A program made the position numbers and the translations under genes. From NCBI RefSeq assembly GCF_003208175.1, contig NZ_QKMR01000010.1:1-64000 (forward strand): 64,000 nucleotides of DNA. Direction: 5' to 3'. Below the pieces are notes generated by a model. The model saw only the letters and a program-made list of their open reading frames with translations, was not told the origin of the DNA and ran no database searches. This stretch comes from Ruminiclostridium sufflavum DSM 19573 (GTDB lineage: Bacteria > Bacillota > Clostridia > Acetivibrionales > DSM-1351). Below, in pieces: positions 17,459-25,926 of the stretch (position 1 is the first letter of the stretch; every line of letters starts with the position of its first letter).

Positions 17459-18868
17459 TTATTTTTTCAGGGCTTTAAAAACCTTTCTATTTACAGCAAG
17501 TACTCCCCGGACAGGTTTATATATGTCCTGACTTATTTTTTCTGTATCAATAAGCGAACCTTGACTGTTATATGTATCCCGGTATAATACCACCTTAAAT
17601 CCCTTTTTTTCTTTTGTCCTTATAACAACCTGAGCATCAGAAAGACTTTCGTCAACAATATATTCAGGGTATGGAGGAGCATATTCCTCAACAATAACCG
17701 GTCTCAATTTGACTGAGGGATCATCATTTCTTTTTCTGCCGATTATTTTCACAGTCACATTGCCTTCACCTGCTTCTGTTGCAATGCAAATCGTATAATC
17801 CCTGTTATTTTTGAATTTAAAGTCTATATATCCCTCCGATATTGTTGCATCCTGCCCAAGAGGAACATAATTCAAAGCTATCGAATGGTTTACTCTTCCG
17901 GTAACTTTCAGCATTGACAGCAAAACAGTATTGTACAATGTTGAGGTAACCTGACATACCCCGCCCCCCGTTCCTCTCACGACAGTACTTTTCATTATAA
18001 TCGGTGCTTCCATGAAGCCATGGGCTGTAGTTCTTGGCCCAAGTGCCAGATCCATGGAAAATTCTTCGCCGGGCAGCACTAAATAATTGTTGATTTTTTT
18101 GCATGCCAATTTTATGTTATATGCTCTGCTATAATTATTTGCATTAAAATTTGTTGTATAAACAGCAAGAACATCCTTTATTTCTTTAACATCCTCAGTT
18201 GTTATCTGAGGCTTCACCGGCTGAACAATTAAATTAATATCCTTAAAATTCCTGTTAAGCAGATATGAGTCAACCAGCTTTCTGTTTAAGTCAATATCAA
18301 GGTTTCTTCCTTCAACAGCTTTTGTATAGTTTATTTTACCACAATTATAATTATATGTGGAGGAAATGCCTAAAAAATCTATTTCTTTTTTAATGGTGTC
18401 TAATTTTTCTGCAAGCTTATCCGTATCATATTTAGCAGATACAATAAGGTTAACGGGTTTTTTGTTAATTCTCAAGATTGTTTTCAAGCGATGGATTATA
18501 CCTCCTTCTCTTCCTATTTTATATGCATAATCAAGGGTGGCTTCAAAATCAAACAAATAATTTATGCCTTCCAGCGGCAAAGGCCATGATTTCTCATTAT
18601 ATTTTAATAAAATTATTCTGCTGTTATAGCTTTTTGCAAATTCCTCCTGAAGCCTTTTTTTTGCCGTATCCCTTGCCATACCCGATATTTTTATTCCATC
18701 CACATAAATTCCGCTGTAAAAGTACTTGTATGTAAGCTTTCTATAAGCAGATATACCAAAAACCATATTTACTAATATAAGTATAATTAAAAATACAGTA
18801 ATTATACTATTTGCTGCTTTTTGATTCCTTCTATCATAGGCATATCTTTTAAATAAATGTTTATACAT
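17459..18868 (-). CDS. VanW family protein with peptidoglycan-binding-like domain
   Basis: The 469-residue protein has one N-terminal membrane segment (IITVFLIILILVNMVFGIS), an extracellular domain resembling PG_4-type peptidoglycan-binding modules with SGMARDTAKKRLQ, then a VanW domain (about 255-385; EEFSMDLALGPRTTAHGFMEAP, GTGGGVCQVTSTLYNTVL) and a C-terminal beta-rich tail. It is presumably anchored and faces the cell wall. VanW function is unknown despite its name from vancomycin-resistance clusters; no other van gene is present. GGAGGT lies correctly before the ATG at 18868. The gene is followed within 46 bases by the DUF2225 gene, probably in one operon. Confidence 0.88.
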   Translation of the reverse strand: MYKHLFKRYAYDRRNQKAANSIITVFLIILILVNMVFGISAYRKLTYKYFYSGIYVDGIKISGMARDTAKKRLQEEFAKSYNSRIILLKYNEKSWPLPLEGINYLFDFEATLDYAYKIGREGGIIHRLKTILRINKKPVNLIVSAKYDTDKLAEKLDTIKKEIDFLGISSTYNYNCGKINYTKAVEGRNLDIDLNRKLVDSYLLNRNFKDINLIVQPVKPQITTEDVKEIKDVLAVYTTNFNANNYSRAYNIKLACKKINNYLVLPGEEFSMDLALGPRTTAHGFMEAPIIMKSTVVRGTGGGVCQVTSTLYNTVLLSMLKVTGRVNHSIALNYVPLGQDATISEGYIDFKFKNNRDYTICIATEAGEGNVTVKIIGRKRNDDPSVKLRPVIVEEYAPPYPEYIVDESLSDAQVVIRTKEKKGFKVVLYRDTYNSQGSLIDTEKISQDIYKPVRGVLAVNRKVFKALKK

Positions 18869-18947
18869 AATGACCTCCGCGCCATATCCGGACACAAATT
18901 TGTATTAAAGCAGCCCTCCTTGTTTGACTGAAAAGACCATATAAAAT

Positions 18948-19015
18948 ATCGTCCTGAAGGCTTGAACCCAAGCTATCGACCGATGGAATCGGTTTTTTAG
19001 CCAATAGTAAAAAAC
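18948..19015. repeat. Dispersed palindromic repeat, copy in reverse orientation
   Basis: AAGCTATCGACCGATGGAAT and GGTTTTTTAGCCAATAGTAA match the reverse complement of the full copy at 15571-15673. The hairpin ACCGAT-GGA-ATCGGT is perfect here. Confidence 0.75.
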
Positions 19016-19080
19016 TATATATTTATTTTATTATTCAATTAATAACATTATTTCAAATCATGGCAAAACCAATGAAATAT

Positions 19081-19136
19081 AAGTCAATTACTATCAGCCG
19101 GAGAACCGATAGTCCGAAGCTGAGGCTAACCTCCCT
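19081..19136. repeat. Dispersed repeat, degenerate copy
   Basis: AAGTCAATTACTATCAGCCG begins the copy in forward orientation; the inner hairpin is partly lost and GAGGCTAACCTCC replaces the GAGGCTGAAGCCTCC segment. With the previous copy it occupies most of the 406-bp gap before the BclA-like gene. Confidence 0.7.
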
Positions 19137-19274
19137 ATTTAGTTTTAGCAATATATTATTGGATTTTAGAAACAGAGCTAATTGGCAAAACGCTGAATTT
19201 ACGCATGATTAGTAACACTTGAGGTATTCTTAAAATAGTATGTACTAAACGCAGTTGTTTAAGGAGACTTAATC

Positions 19275-20528
19275 ATGGAACTTAATAGTTCATCTCATTC
19301 CAAAAATCATCATCGCCGAAAAAAACAAAACAATTCTAAGCTAAATATTCTGGAATCTATTCAGGAACATATTCAAAGCGATAACTGCAAAAAAGAGTTC
19401 TGCAGCTGCTATAACTGTTGTAAATGCACTAAAAATAAAAATATATGTATGCACGGTCAATGCTCCGGCTGCTGCAGCTGCATGTGCTATATCAGTCCGC
19501 CTTGCCTGATGGCAGGCTCAGATGGGAAAGCAATACAATTAAGTCCTACTTTAAATACAGGACCAACCGTTATAACCGGTCCCACTAAGCAAATAAGCCC
19601 CAGCTTGGATACAGGGGGCAAAGTAATAACAGGACCTATCGCATACACAGGACCGAATACATATACCGGATCTTCGCTTGACACCGGTACTGCTGTTGAT
19701 ACAGGACCAACTATATTGGCCGGTCCGGGTATAGATACCGGTACAAATATCCTCACAGGACCTACTATAGATACAAGTTCTAATATAATAACAGGACCTA
19801 ATTTAGAGGCAGGTCCTGTTATCGATACAGGTGCTAATATTATAGCCGGGCCTACCGTAGATACAGGCACAACCATAGATGCAGGCACTAATATTATAGC
19901 CAGTCCTACCGTAGATACAGGTACAACCATAGATGCAGGCACTAATATCATAGCCGGGCCTACCGTAGATACAGGAACAACCGTAGATGCAGGCACTAAT
20001 ATTGTAGCCGGGCCTACCGTCGTAGATACAGGTACAACCGTAGATGCAGGTGCAGCCATAGATGCAGACTCCGGCTCTGCTGCTGTCGACATAGATACTT
20101 CTGTAATGAGAGCTTCTGAAATAAATGTATATGCTTATATTTATAATTTGACAGGCCAAACTATTGAGCCTGAAGCAAATATACGTTTCAGCAATGACGG
20201 AGCCGTCACCGAAGGAATTATCCATACGCCGGACACAGATTTAATTATAATTAAGACTCCCGGTATATACTTAATAAGTTTTTATGTTTCCGAAAGTAAA
20301 AAAAATGTATTTACACTGTTTCACAATACTCATCCTGTTTTGTTAAGTACTTTGGCCACCTCACCTATTATAAAAAACAATATAGGCGTAGGAATTGTTT
20401 CTGCTTCCGCAGATGACTGCATAGCAGTAAAAAACTATTCAAATAAGGCCGATATCAAGCTGGAAGCTGTATTATCCGGAACTAAAGCCTGCTCTAATGC
20501 AGCTATATTCATTCAAAAGATTAATTAG
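19275..20528 (+). CDS. BclA-like spore-surface protein with hexapeptide-repeat stalk
   Basis: The 417-residue protein has a basic N-terminus, a Cys-rich segment at about 38-77 (FCSCYNCCKC and CSGCCSCMC), a stalk at about 88-270 made of some 30 six-residue units such as GPTVDT, GTTIDA and GTNIIA, and a C-terminal domain of about 135 residues (EINVYAYIYNLTGQTIEPE to NAAIFIQKIN) like the jelly-roll head of BclA exosporium glycoproteins. Collagen Gly-X-Y triplets, usual in BclA, are replaced by a hexad with a hydrophobic residue and a Gly at fixed places, which recalls left-handed beta-helix repeats. One unit carries a single-residue insertion (GPTVVDT). No signal peptide, as expected for mother-cell spore-coat proteins. 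AAGGAG precedes the ATG. Spore location is inferred. Confidence 0.78.
   Translation: MELNSSSHSKNHHRRKKQNNSKLNILESIQEHIQSDNCKKEFCSCYNCCKCTKNKNICMHGQCSGCCSCMCYISPPCLMAGSDGKAIQLSPTLNTGPTVITGPTKQISPSLDTGGKVITGPIAYTGPNTYTGSSLDTGTAVDTGPTILAGPGIDTGTNILTGPTIDTSSNIITGPNLEAGPVIDTGANIIAGPTVDTGTTIDAGTNIIASPTVDTGTTIDAGTNIIAGPTVDTGTTVDAGTNIVAGPTVVDTGTTVDAGAAIDADSGSAAVDIDTSVMRASEINVYAYIYNLTGQTIEPEANIRFSNDGAVTEGIIHTPDTDLIIIKTPGIYLISFYVSESKKNVFTLFHNTHPVLLSTLATSPIIKNNIGVGIVSASADDCIAVKNYSNKADIKLEAVLSGTKACSNAAIFIQKIN
19851..20060. repeat. 54-bp in-frame tandem repeat in the stalk
   Basis: CCTACCGTAG(A) recurs at 19851, 19905, 19959 and 20013, exactly 54 bp (18 residues, three hexads) apart. The last unit has a three-base insertion. 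High identity means recent expansion or gene conversion. Confidence 0.9.
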
Positions 20529-20623
20529 CAAAGCAAGCCTTTTACAGAATATTATTAAATAAAAATTTCAAGTATATGATTGGATGTCCTATAAACACAA
20601 AGCATTCTGTATTCCACGGCTAT

Positions 20624-21799
20624 TTATGGCTTAATAACAATAACCTCAGTAGTTTCAACAGCTGTTTTTATCAAGGGCTCAAAATCTACCTTTGATTCCG
20701 ACAGAAGAATTTTATCAAGCTTAGGTTTGGTCTGAGGGTGCTTTGCGACAAAAACAGTACAGCAATCTTCATATGGTAAAATTGAGGTTTCGAAGGTATC
20801 AATTTTTCTTGCCATATCCACAACCTCTACCTTATCCATACCAATCAAAGGTCTGAATACAGGCATATTAACAGCTGAATCCGTACAATATAAGCCATGC
20901 ATAGTCTGACTTGCAACCTGTCCCATACTTTCACCTGTTATAAGGGCCATTGAATTTGAATTACGCGCTATTTGCTCAGCAATTTTCATCATAATACGTC
21001 TCATAATTATAGTAAGCTGCTCCTCCGGACAATTATCATTTATAGCCAACTGTATCTCTGTAAACGGAACAATATGCAGATGAATTTTACCGCAAAATCC
21101 GGATAAAATTTGAGCAAGATCAATTACTTTTTGCTTTGCTCTCTCGCTTGTATACGGATAGCTGTAAAAATGAACAGCTTCAATTTCCACTCCCCTTTTT
21201 CCCATCATCCATCCTGCTACAGGACTGTCTATGCCACCGGATAATAAAAGCACAGCCTTTCCATTTGAGCCTAAAGGCATACCGCCATGTCCTTTTATCG
21301 TTTCAGAATATATATAAGAATTTTCTCTGACCTCAATATACATAATAAAATCAGGACTATGAACATCCACTGATAATCCAGGAATATTTTCTAAGATATA
21401 GCCGCCCACATCATTGCAAATCTCAGGTGACTGCATGGGAAATCTTTTGTTCCCTCTTTTTGTTTCTACCTTAAAGGTCTTGTATCTCTTTTGATTCACT
21501 AATTCGGAGGCCATTTTAAAAGAATAGGCTTTTATCTGTTCATAATCAGTATCAATTTTCCAAACAGGGCTTACAGAGACAACACCAAATACCTTTATAA
21601 CCTTATGCAGCACCATATCAAAATCATAATTTTCCTCCTCAGGCTCAATATAGATTCTTCCCTGAGATTTTAAAACCTTGGACTTACCGAATTTATATAT
21701 CGCTTTTTTTATGTTACCAACAAGCTTTTCTTCAAAAACCGGTCGATTTAAGCCTTTTAATATAATTTCACCATAACGTACCAATATAATTTTTTTCAT
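20624..21799 (-). CDS. thiI: tRNA 4-thiouridine sulfurtransferase
   Basis: The 391-residue enzyme has an N-terminal ferredoxin-like and THUMP RNA-binding region (about 1-165) and a PP-loop ATPase domain beginning LLLSGGIDSPVAGWMMG (about 186-202). It makes 4-thiouridine at position 8 of tRNA and may donate sulfur for thiamine thiazole. The C-terminal rhodanese domain of the E. coli protein is absent, as usual in Gram-positives. Its ATG overlaps the TGA of the cysteine desulfurase gene by four bases, so sulfur donor and acceptor are translationally coupled. GGAGG precedes the start. Confidence 0.96.
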   Translation of the reverse strand: MKKIILVRYGEIILKGLNRPVFEEKLVGNIKKAIYKFGKSKVLKSQGRIYIEPEEENYDFDMVLHKVIKVFGVVSVSPVWKIDTDYEQIKAYSFKMASELVNQKRYKTFKVETKRGNKRFPMQSPEICNDVGGYILENIPGLSVDVHSPDFIMYIEVRENSYIYSETIKGHGGMPLGSNGKAVLLLSGGIDSPVAGWMMGKRGVEIEAVHFYSYPYTSERAKQKVIDLAQILSGFCGKIHLHIVPFTEIQLAINDNCPEEQLTIIMRRIMMKIAEQIARNSNSMALITGESMGQVASQTMHGLYCTDSAVNMPVFRPLIGMDKVEVVDMARKIDTFETSILPYEDCCTVFVAKHPQTKPKLDKILLSESKVDFEPLIKTAVETTEVIVIKP

Positions 21800-22959
21800 T
21801 TTTTACCTCCATGTTTGATACTTATTACCGGAATAATTTCTTCCAATGCCCTTATTGTTTCATCTATATCACTGATAGAATTTGATGGCGATAAACTAAA
21901 TCTTATAGCACTGTCAATATATTTTGTACTGACTCCCATAGCCTTTAAGACATAGCTGTGATTGCTTTTATGAGAAGAACAAGCAGACCCTGTTGACACA
22001 AATATATTCTTCTGTTCAAGATGATGCAGCAATACCTCGGATTTTAAATTTGAAAATGAAACATTAATAATATACGGCAAGGCTTGCTCAGGAGAGTTAA
22101 TAACGGCCTCACTGAAGTATTCCTTTATCTTTCTTACAAAATGCTCTTTTAAGCTGCTTACATACACATAATTTTCATCAATGCCGGCAAATATCTTTTC
22201 TGCCGCCAGTCCAAACCCGCATATTCCCGGTACGTTTTCTGTACCCGAACGCAGTGAAGTTTCCTGCCCTCCTCCCAATAAAACAGGTCTGACTTTTACT
22301 CCCTTTTTTATATAAATGGCACCTACGCCTTTAGGACCATGAATTTTGTGAGAACTAATTGACATAAGGTCTATACCATAGCTTGCAGGGAAAATGCGCA
22401 TTTTACCAAATGCCTGAACTGCATCTGCATGAAGGACTGCCGATGGACATACAGTGTTTCTTAGCTTACTAATCTCTTCGATAGGCTGTATTGAACCCGT
22501 TTCGTTATTTGTATGCATAAAACTTAGCAAAGCAGTTTCTGAATCAATAACCTCTTTTAATGCATCCAGTTCAATAACGCCATAACTATCTACGGGAATA
22601 TAGTCAACCCTGTAGCCGTCCTTTGCCAGCTGTTTAAAAACTTCCATGACAGATGGATGTTCTATTTTGCTTGTAATAATATGGTTTCCGGCTCTGGGAT
22701 TTGCTTTTAAATATCCTGATACAGCAAGATTATTTGATTCTGTTCCTCCTGATGTAAATAGGATTTCCTTTGTATCTGCCTTTAATTCTGCAGCAAGCTG
22801 AGCTCTGGCATGCTTTATAAGCTTTTCTGCCTCAATCCCTTTTGTATGAAGAGACGAAGGATTACCGTAAAAATTTTTACTTACATCATACATATATTGA
22901 ATAACTTCATCATAGGGCTTTGTAGTAGCGCTATTATCCAAGTATATCTCACTGCTCAT
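21796..22959 (-). CDS. Cysteine desulfurase, NifS/IscS family
   Basis: The 387-residue PLP enzyme removes sulfur from cysteine. Motifs are YLDNSATTKP at the N-terminus, TSGGTESNN for PLP phosphate, the Schiff-base lysine in SSHKIHGPKGVG and the catalytic Cys in STGSACSSHKSN. It most likely feeds the coupled ThiI. The ribosome site is weak (AAGG about 13 bases upstream), so a poorer start or coupling with the upstream Cys-rich gene is possible. This is the dedicated NifZ-like partner arrangement seen beside thiI in Firmicutes, without an iscU gene here. Confidence 0.94.
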   Translation of the reverse strand: MSSEIYLDNSATTKPYDEVIQYMYDVSKNFYGNPSSLHTKGIEAEKLIKHARAQLAAELKADTKEILFTSGGTESNNLAVSGYLKANPRAGNHIITSKIEHPSVMEVFKQLAKDGYRVDYIPVDSYGVIELDALKEVIDSETALLSFMHTNNETGSIQPIEEISKLRNTVCPSAVLHADAVQAFGKMRIFPASYGIDLMSISSHKIHGPKGVGAIYIKKGVKVRPVLLGGGQETSLRSGTENVPGICGFGLAAEKIFAGIDENYVYVSSLKEHFVRKIKEYFSEAVINSPEQALPYIINVSFSNLKSEVLLHHLEQKNIFVSTGSACSSHKSNHSYVLKAMGVSTKYIDSAIRFSLSPSNSISDIDETIRALEEIIPVISIKHGGKK

Positions 22960-22990
22960 CTAATGTGACCCAACCTTTCCAAATCTAACC

Positions 22991-23221
22991 TTAGTTATTC
23001 TTTTTTTCTTTTTCACTTAGTTTTTTATTGAGGTTATCAACTTGCTCTTTTGTAATATTTGATTTCATAAAATCTTCTATATTTACGCTTCTGTAATCAT
23101 CAACCTCATCAATACAGCGCCCGCAATTATCGCAATGTTTTTTTGGATTTAAATCACAAATATCACATTCTCCGCAATTAATACACTCTCTGTCATATAT
23201 ATCACATTTATTTTTTTGCAT
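22991..23221 (-). CDS. Small cysteine-rich protein upstream of the cysteine desulfurase
   Basis: The 76-residue protein has eight or more Cys in its first 40 residues, CINCGECDICDL and HCDNCGRCIDE among them, then a charged helix (QVDNLNKKLSEKEKKNN). The CxxCxxCxxC spacing suggests zinc or an iron-sulfur cluster. It is not a named family known to me. GTGGAGGT lies six bases before the ATG at 23221, so the longer frame to 23281 is rejected. It lies 31 bases upstream of nifS on the same strand, and so could be a sulfur-transfer or metal-cluster partner; that is inference. Confidence 0.75.
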   Translation of the reverse strand: MQKNKCDIYDRECINCGECDICDLNPKKHCDNCGRCIDEVDDYRSVNIEDFMKSNITKEQVDNLNKKLSEKEKKNN

Positions 23222-23333
23222 GCTAACCTCCACGCCAAGTTTAATACTAAATAACAATATAGCTATCGTGGCGGCACGCAATGATTATTGTAACCGCACA
23301 TTTTGTTTTTCTATGCTAACCTCCACGCCAAGT
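23222..23333. repeat. Duplicated ribosome-site region of the Cys-rich gene
   Basis: Read on the minus strand, ACTTGGCGTGGAGGTTAGCAT occurs twice, about 92 bp apart. The downstream copy gives the ATG of the Cys-rich gene; the upstream copy has ATAG in its place followed by similar A-rich sequence, so it looks like a dead start. Confidence 0.7.
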
Positions 23334-23365
23334 TCTTCATTGAATATATGCATATTATAATAATT

Positions 23366-23400
23366 CTGCCACGGAAGTCAATACTACCGGCTAAAAGCAC
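23366..23400. repeat. Short degenerate copy of the dispersed repeat
   Basis: GGAAGTCAATACTACCGGCTAAAAG matches the core with two changes and no longer shows the long palindromes. Confidence 0.5.
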
Positions 23401-23487
23401 CATTAAACTCAAAAAACAAATTTAAAATCCAGACTTCACAAACAGCCGGCATAGAAAACAATATGAAGCCTAAGCTTTATTATTTTG

Positions 23488-24288
23488 CTATGATCTGCCG
23501 ATGGCTTTTAAAATACCGTATATTAATGCCTGAGGTCTGGGAGGACATCCCGGAATGTATACATCAACAGGCAATATGGAATCGACACCATTTCTGCCTG
23601 CGTAGCTGTTTTTAAATATGCCGCCGCTGCAGGCACATGCACCCACGGCAACAACTAATTTAGGTGAAGGCGTCGCATTGTATGTCTTTATTAGTGCTTC
23701 CTCCATATTTCTGGTTACACAGCCTGTCACCATTAACATATCCGCATGCCTCGGCGAAGCAACGAACTGAATACCTAAGCGTTCTATATCATTATAGGGT
23801 GAGCTTAAAGCATTTATTTCATAATCACATCCATTACATGAGCCTGCATCTATCTCTCTGATGTTTAAGCTTTTCCCATAAAATTTTTTTACGTTTTCTT
23901 TAAGTTGTTTTCCAAGAAGCTCATAGTCCAGCACGCTTACATCTTCATCCTGAATTATAAGCGGAGCTGCCCGCAAATCATTTCTGTTCTTCTGAGCCAG
24001 CTCAAATATATTTGAAAAATATACCGCATCATTTTGACATGCTTCTTCACAAAATCTGCAGAAGATACATTCATCAATATTTACTGCCGGTACCTTCCCA
24101 TTCTGCCCGTCATTATCTGACAAAACAATAGCCCCGGTAGGACATGAATTTTTACACTTCATACAATGCATGCATTTATCATAGTTAAACTTCGGCACAC
24201 CTGTAATATATGAACTTTTTATATGCTTTTTGGGGTAATCAACGGTAACAGTACCATATTGAAAAAGCTTTTTAATTGCATTATACAT
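23488..24288 (-). CDS. Hydrogenase-4-like small subunit fused to a 2x[4Fe-4S] ferredoxin domain
   Basis: The 266-residue protein joins two parts found as separate subunits in other complexes (HyfH and HyfI, or NuoI and NuoB). The ferredoxin part has two CxxCxxCxxxC sets, C39-C49 in CMHCMKCKNSCP and C74-C84 in CIFCRFCEEAC. The NuoB-like part keeps the proximal cluster ligands: CNGC at 151-154, a Cys in GACACSGG (218-220) and PGCPP at 248. It should pass electrons from a soluble donor, probably ferredoxin, towards the large subunit. AGAGGT precedes ATG 24288; the longer frame overlaps the large-subunit gene. It is the last gene of the six-gene operon. Confidence 0.9.
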   Translation of the reverse strand: MYNAIKKLFQYGTVTVDYPKKHIKSSYITGVPKFNYDKCMHCMKCKNSCPTGAIVLSDNDGQNGKVPAVNIDECIFCRFCEEACQNDAVYFSNIFELAQKNRNDLRAAPLIIQDEDVSVLDYELLGKQLKENVKKFYGKSLNIREIDAGSCNGCDYEINALSSPYNDIERLGIQFVASPRHADMLMVTGCVTRNMEEALIKTYNATPSPKLVVAVGACACSGGIFKNSYAGRNGVDSILPVDVYIPGCPPRPQALIYGILKAIGRS

Positions 24289-24331
24289 TCCACATTTACC
24301 TCTTTTAAAATTTTCATATAACAGACTACTT

Positions 24332-25924
24332 TTACAAATCATTCCCTGCGTAAGAAAGGTTAAAGCTTTTATTTATCAGCGGGAAATCAGTTAAGGTATT
24401 TGAGTTAACAGCATGGCAAAGCACAGGCCAGTTGCAAAATGAAGGTGTTCTGACCTTATACCGCATTATGGTATTATCAGCTCCTGTCATAACAAAATGA
24501 ATATTCTCGCCCCGAGGTGATTCGGTCATACCAAAGGCAAAAGAATAAGGCTTCAATTTTCCGATTTCAACAGCTACAGACCCCTTATCAGTCATTTTAT
24601 CTAAGGCCTGCCTTATAATGCCTATAGACTCAATAACCTCTTCAATTTTAACATTCATTCTGCAATTAATATCACAATTAGCATGTTTTGGCACATTAAA
24701 TTTCAGCTTTGAATATGCCGCATATGGAAATTCCTTTCTGACATCGGTATTAATTCCACTGGCTCTTCCGCCGGGACCAACCGCATTTAAATCAACAGCT
24801 ATTGAATTATTCAAAATGCCGGTATGTTCTACCCTGTCAATAAACATGCCGTTATTTTTTATTATTTCTATTGTATCATTAAATTCTGTATACAGATTAT
24901 TTAGGCAGTCTAAAATTAATTTTTTATTATCCATTATAAAATCTCGTCTTAATCCGCCCGGCTTGTTCGTATTTCTTAAAAATCTGCTGCCTGTAAGCTG
25001 CTCGCACAGCATCTGTATCCATCTTCTCATCATTGCAAATTGCCCGTTTGCAAAAATATAACCGGTATCAACGCACAGCCCGGAAATATCACCAATATGG
25101 CTGCAAATACGTTCAAGTTCAGCAAATATAACTCTTGAATAAAGCGCTCTTTCAGGCAGATATGTTATCCCGTTAATTTTCTCGATTGCCTGACAATAAG
25201 CTAAAGAATTTGTAAAGGTTTCATCTCCGGATATTCTTTCAGAAAACAGAAGCACTTTCATATAGTCTTCATTTTCTGATAATTTTTCCAATCCCCTGTG
25301 TGTATAGTAGAGCTTGGCTTCAATATTGATAATAGGTTCACCGGCGACACTGAATCTGAAATGCCCCGGTTCAATTATACCTGCGTGAACGGGCCCAACA
25401 GCAACCTCAAATACCCCTGTACCTGAAATACTTGTAAAGCTCTGCTCACGTTTTTCGAAAGCCAGCCTTGTATTTTTCCTGAACTCTTTTTTTAAAGGAT
25501 GTACCTTCAGCGGAAAGTTGCCATGATGCACCAATTCTCTGCTGTCTGCCGAATCTGTAAAAGAAATGCCGAACATATCTTTTATCTCTCTTTCATACAA
25601 GCTTGCAGCAGGAATTTCCTTTGATATTGAACTGATTTGCATCGAGCCTTTTTTATCAAGTTTAATATATAACGTTATTAGCGTGTTTGATGACCTAACG
25701 GCAAAGGTATAATAAACAGTTATGCTGCCATCAATTTCAGAAGTATCATTTCCGAATAAATCTACAAGAACACAGTCAATATTATTATAAATATTAATAC
25801 AGTCATATTTATGAGAAGCTAAAGAAACCTCTGAATATATCTCGTTTTCATTAAGCAGCTTGCTTTCAAGCATATGTGATGACAGCAGTCTGTTTATCGT
25901 ATCAAAAATAGCCTCAGAAACCAT
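24332..25924 (-). CDS. Hydrogenase-4-like large subunit lacking nickel ligands (NuoC-NuoD fusion)
   Basis: The 530-residue protein has a NuoC-like domain (about 1-150; LYEREIKDMFGISF) fused to a NuoD/HycE-like domain (GPVHAGIIEPGHFRFS, THRGLEK). In true group 4 NiFe hydrogenases ERVCGIC follows; here the line reads ERISGDE (229-235), so both nickel Cys are replaced by Ser and Glu. The C-terminal DPCxxC is also absent: the protein ends FPLINKSFNLSYAGNDL. It therefore should not bind NiFe and cannot evolve hydrogen in the usual way. It fits energy-converting-hydrogenase-related (Ehr) complexes. The substrate site is unknown. AGGAGG precedes the ATG, two bases after the previous gene. Confidence 0.9.
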   Translation of the reverse strand: MVSEAIFDTINRLLSSHMLESKLLNENEIYSEVSLASHKYDCINIYNNIDCVLVDLFGNDTSEIDGSITVYYTFAVRSSNTLITLYIKLDKKGSMQISSISKEIPAASLYEREIKDMFGISFTDSADSRELVHHGNFPLKVHPLKKEFRKNTRLAFEKREQSFTSISGTGVFEVAVGPVHAGIIEPGHFRFSVAGEPIINIEAKLYYTHRGLEKLSENEDYMKVLLFSERISGDETFTNSLAYCQAIEKINGITYLPERALYSRVIFAELERICSHIGDISGLCVDTGYIFANGQFAMMRRWIQMLCEQLTGSRFLRNTNKPGGLRRDFIMDNKKLILDCLNNLYTEFNDTIEIIKNNGMFIDRVEHTGILNNSIAVDLNAVGPGGRASGINTDVRKEFPYAAYSKLKFNVPKHANCDINCRMNVKIEEVIESIGIIRQALDKMTDKGSVAVEIGKLKPYSFAFGMTESPRGENIHFVMTGADNTIMRYKVRTPSFCNWPVLCHAVNSNTLTDFPLINKSFNLSYAGNDL

Positions 25925-25926
25925 AC

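Noticed and set aside
19487-20225. Two long minus-strand frames opposite the BclA-like gene
   Set aside because: They come from the repeated codons read in other frames; no ribosome site and no independent domain.
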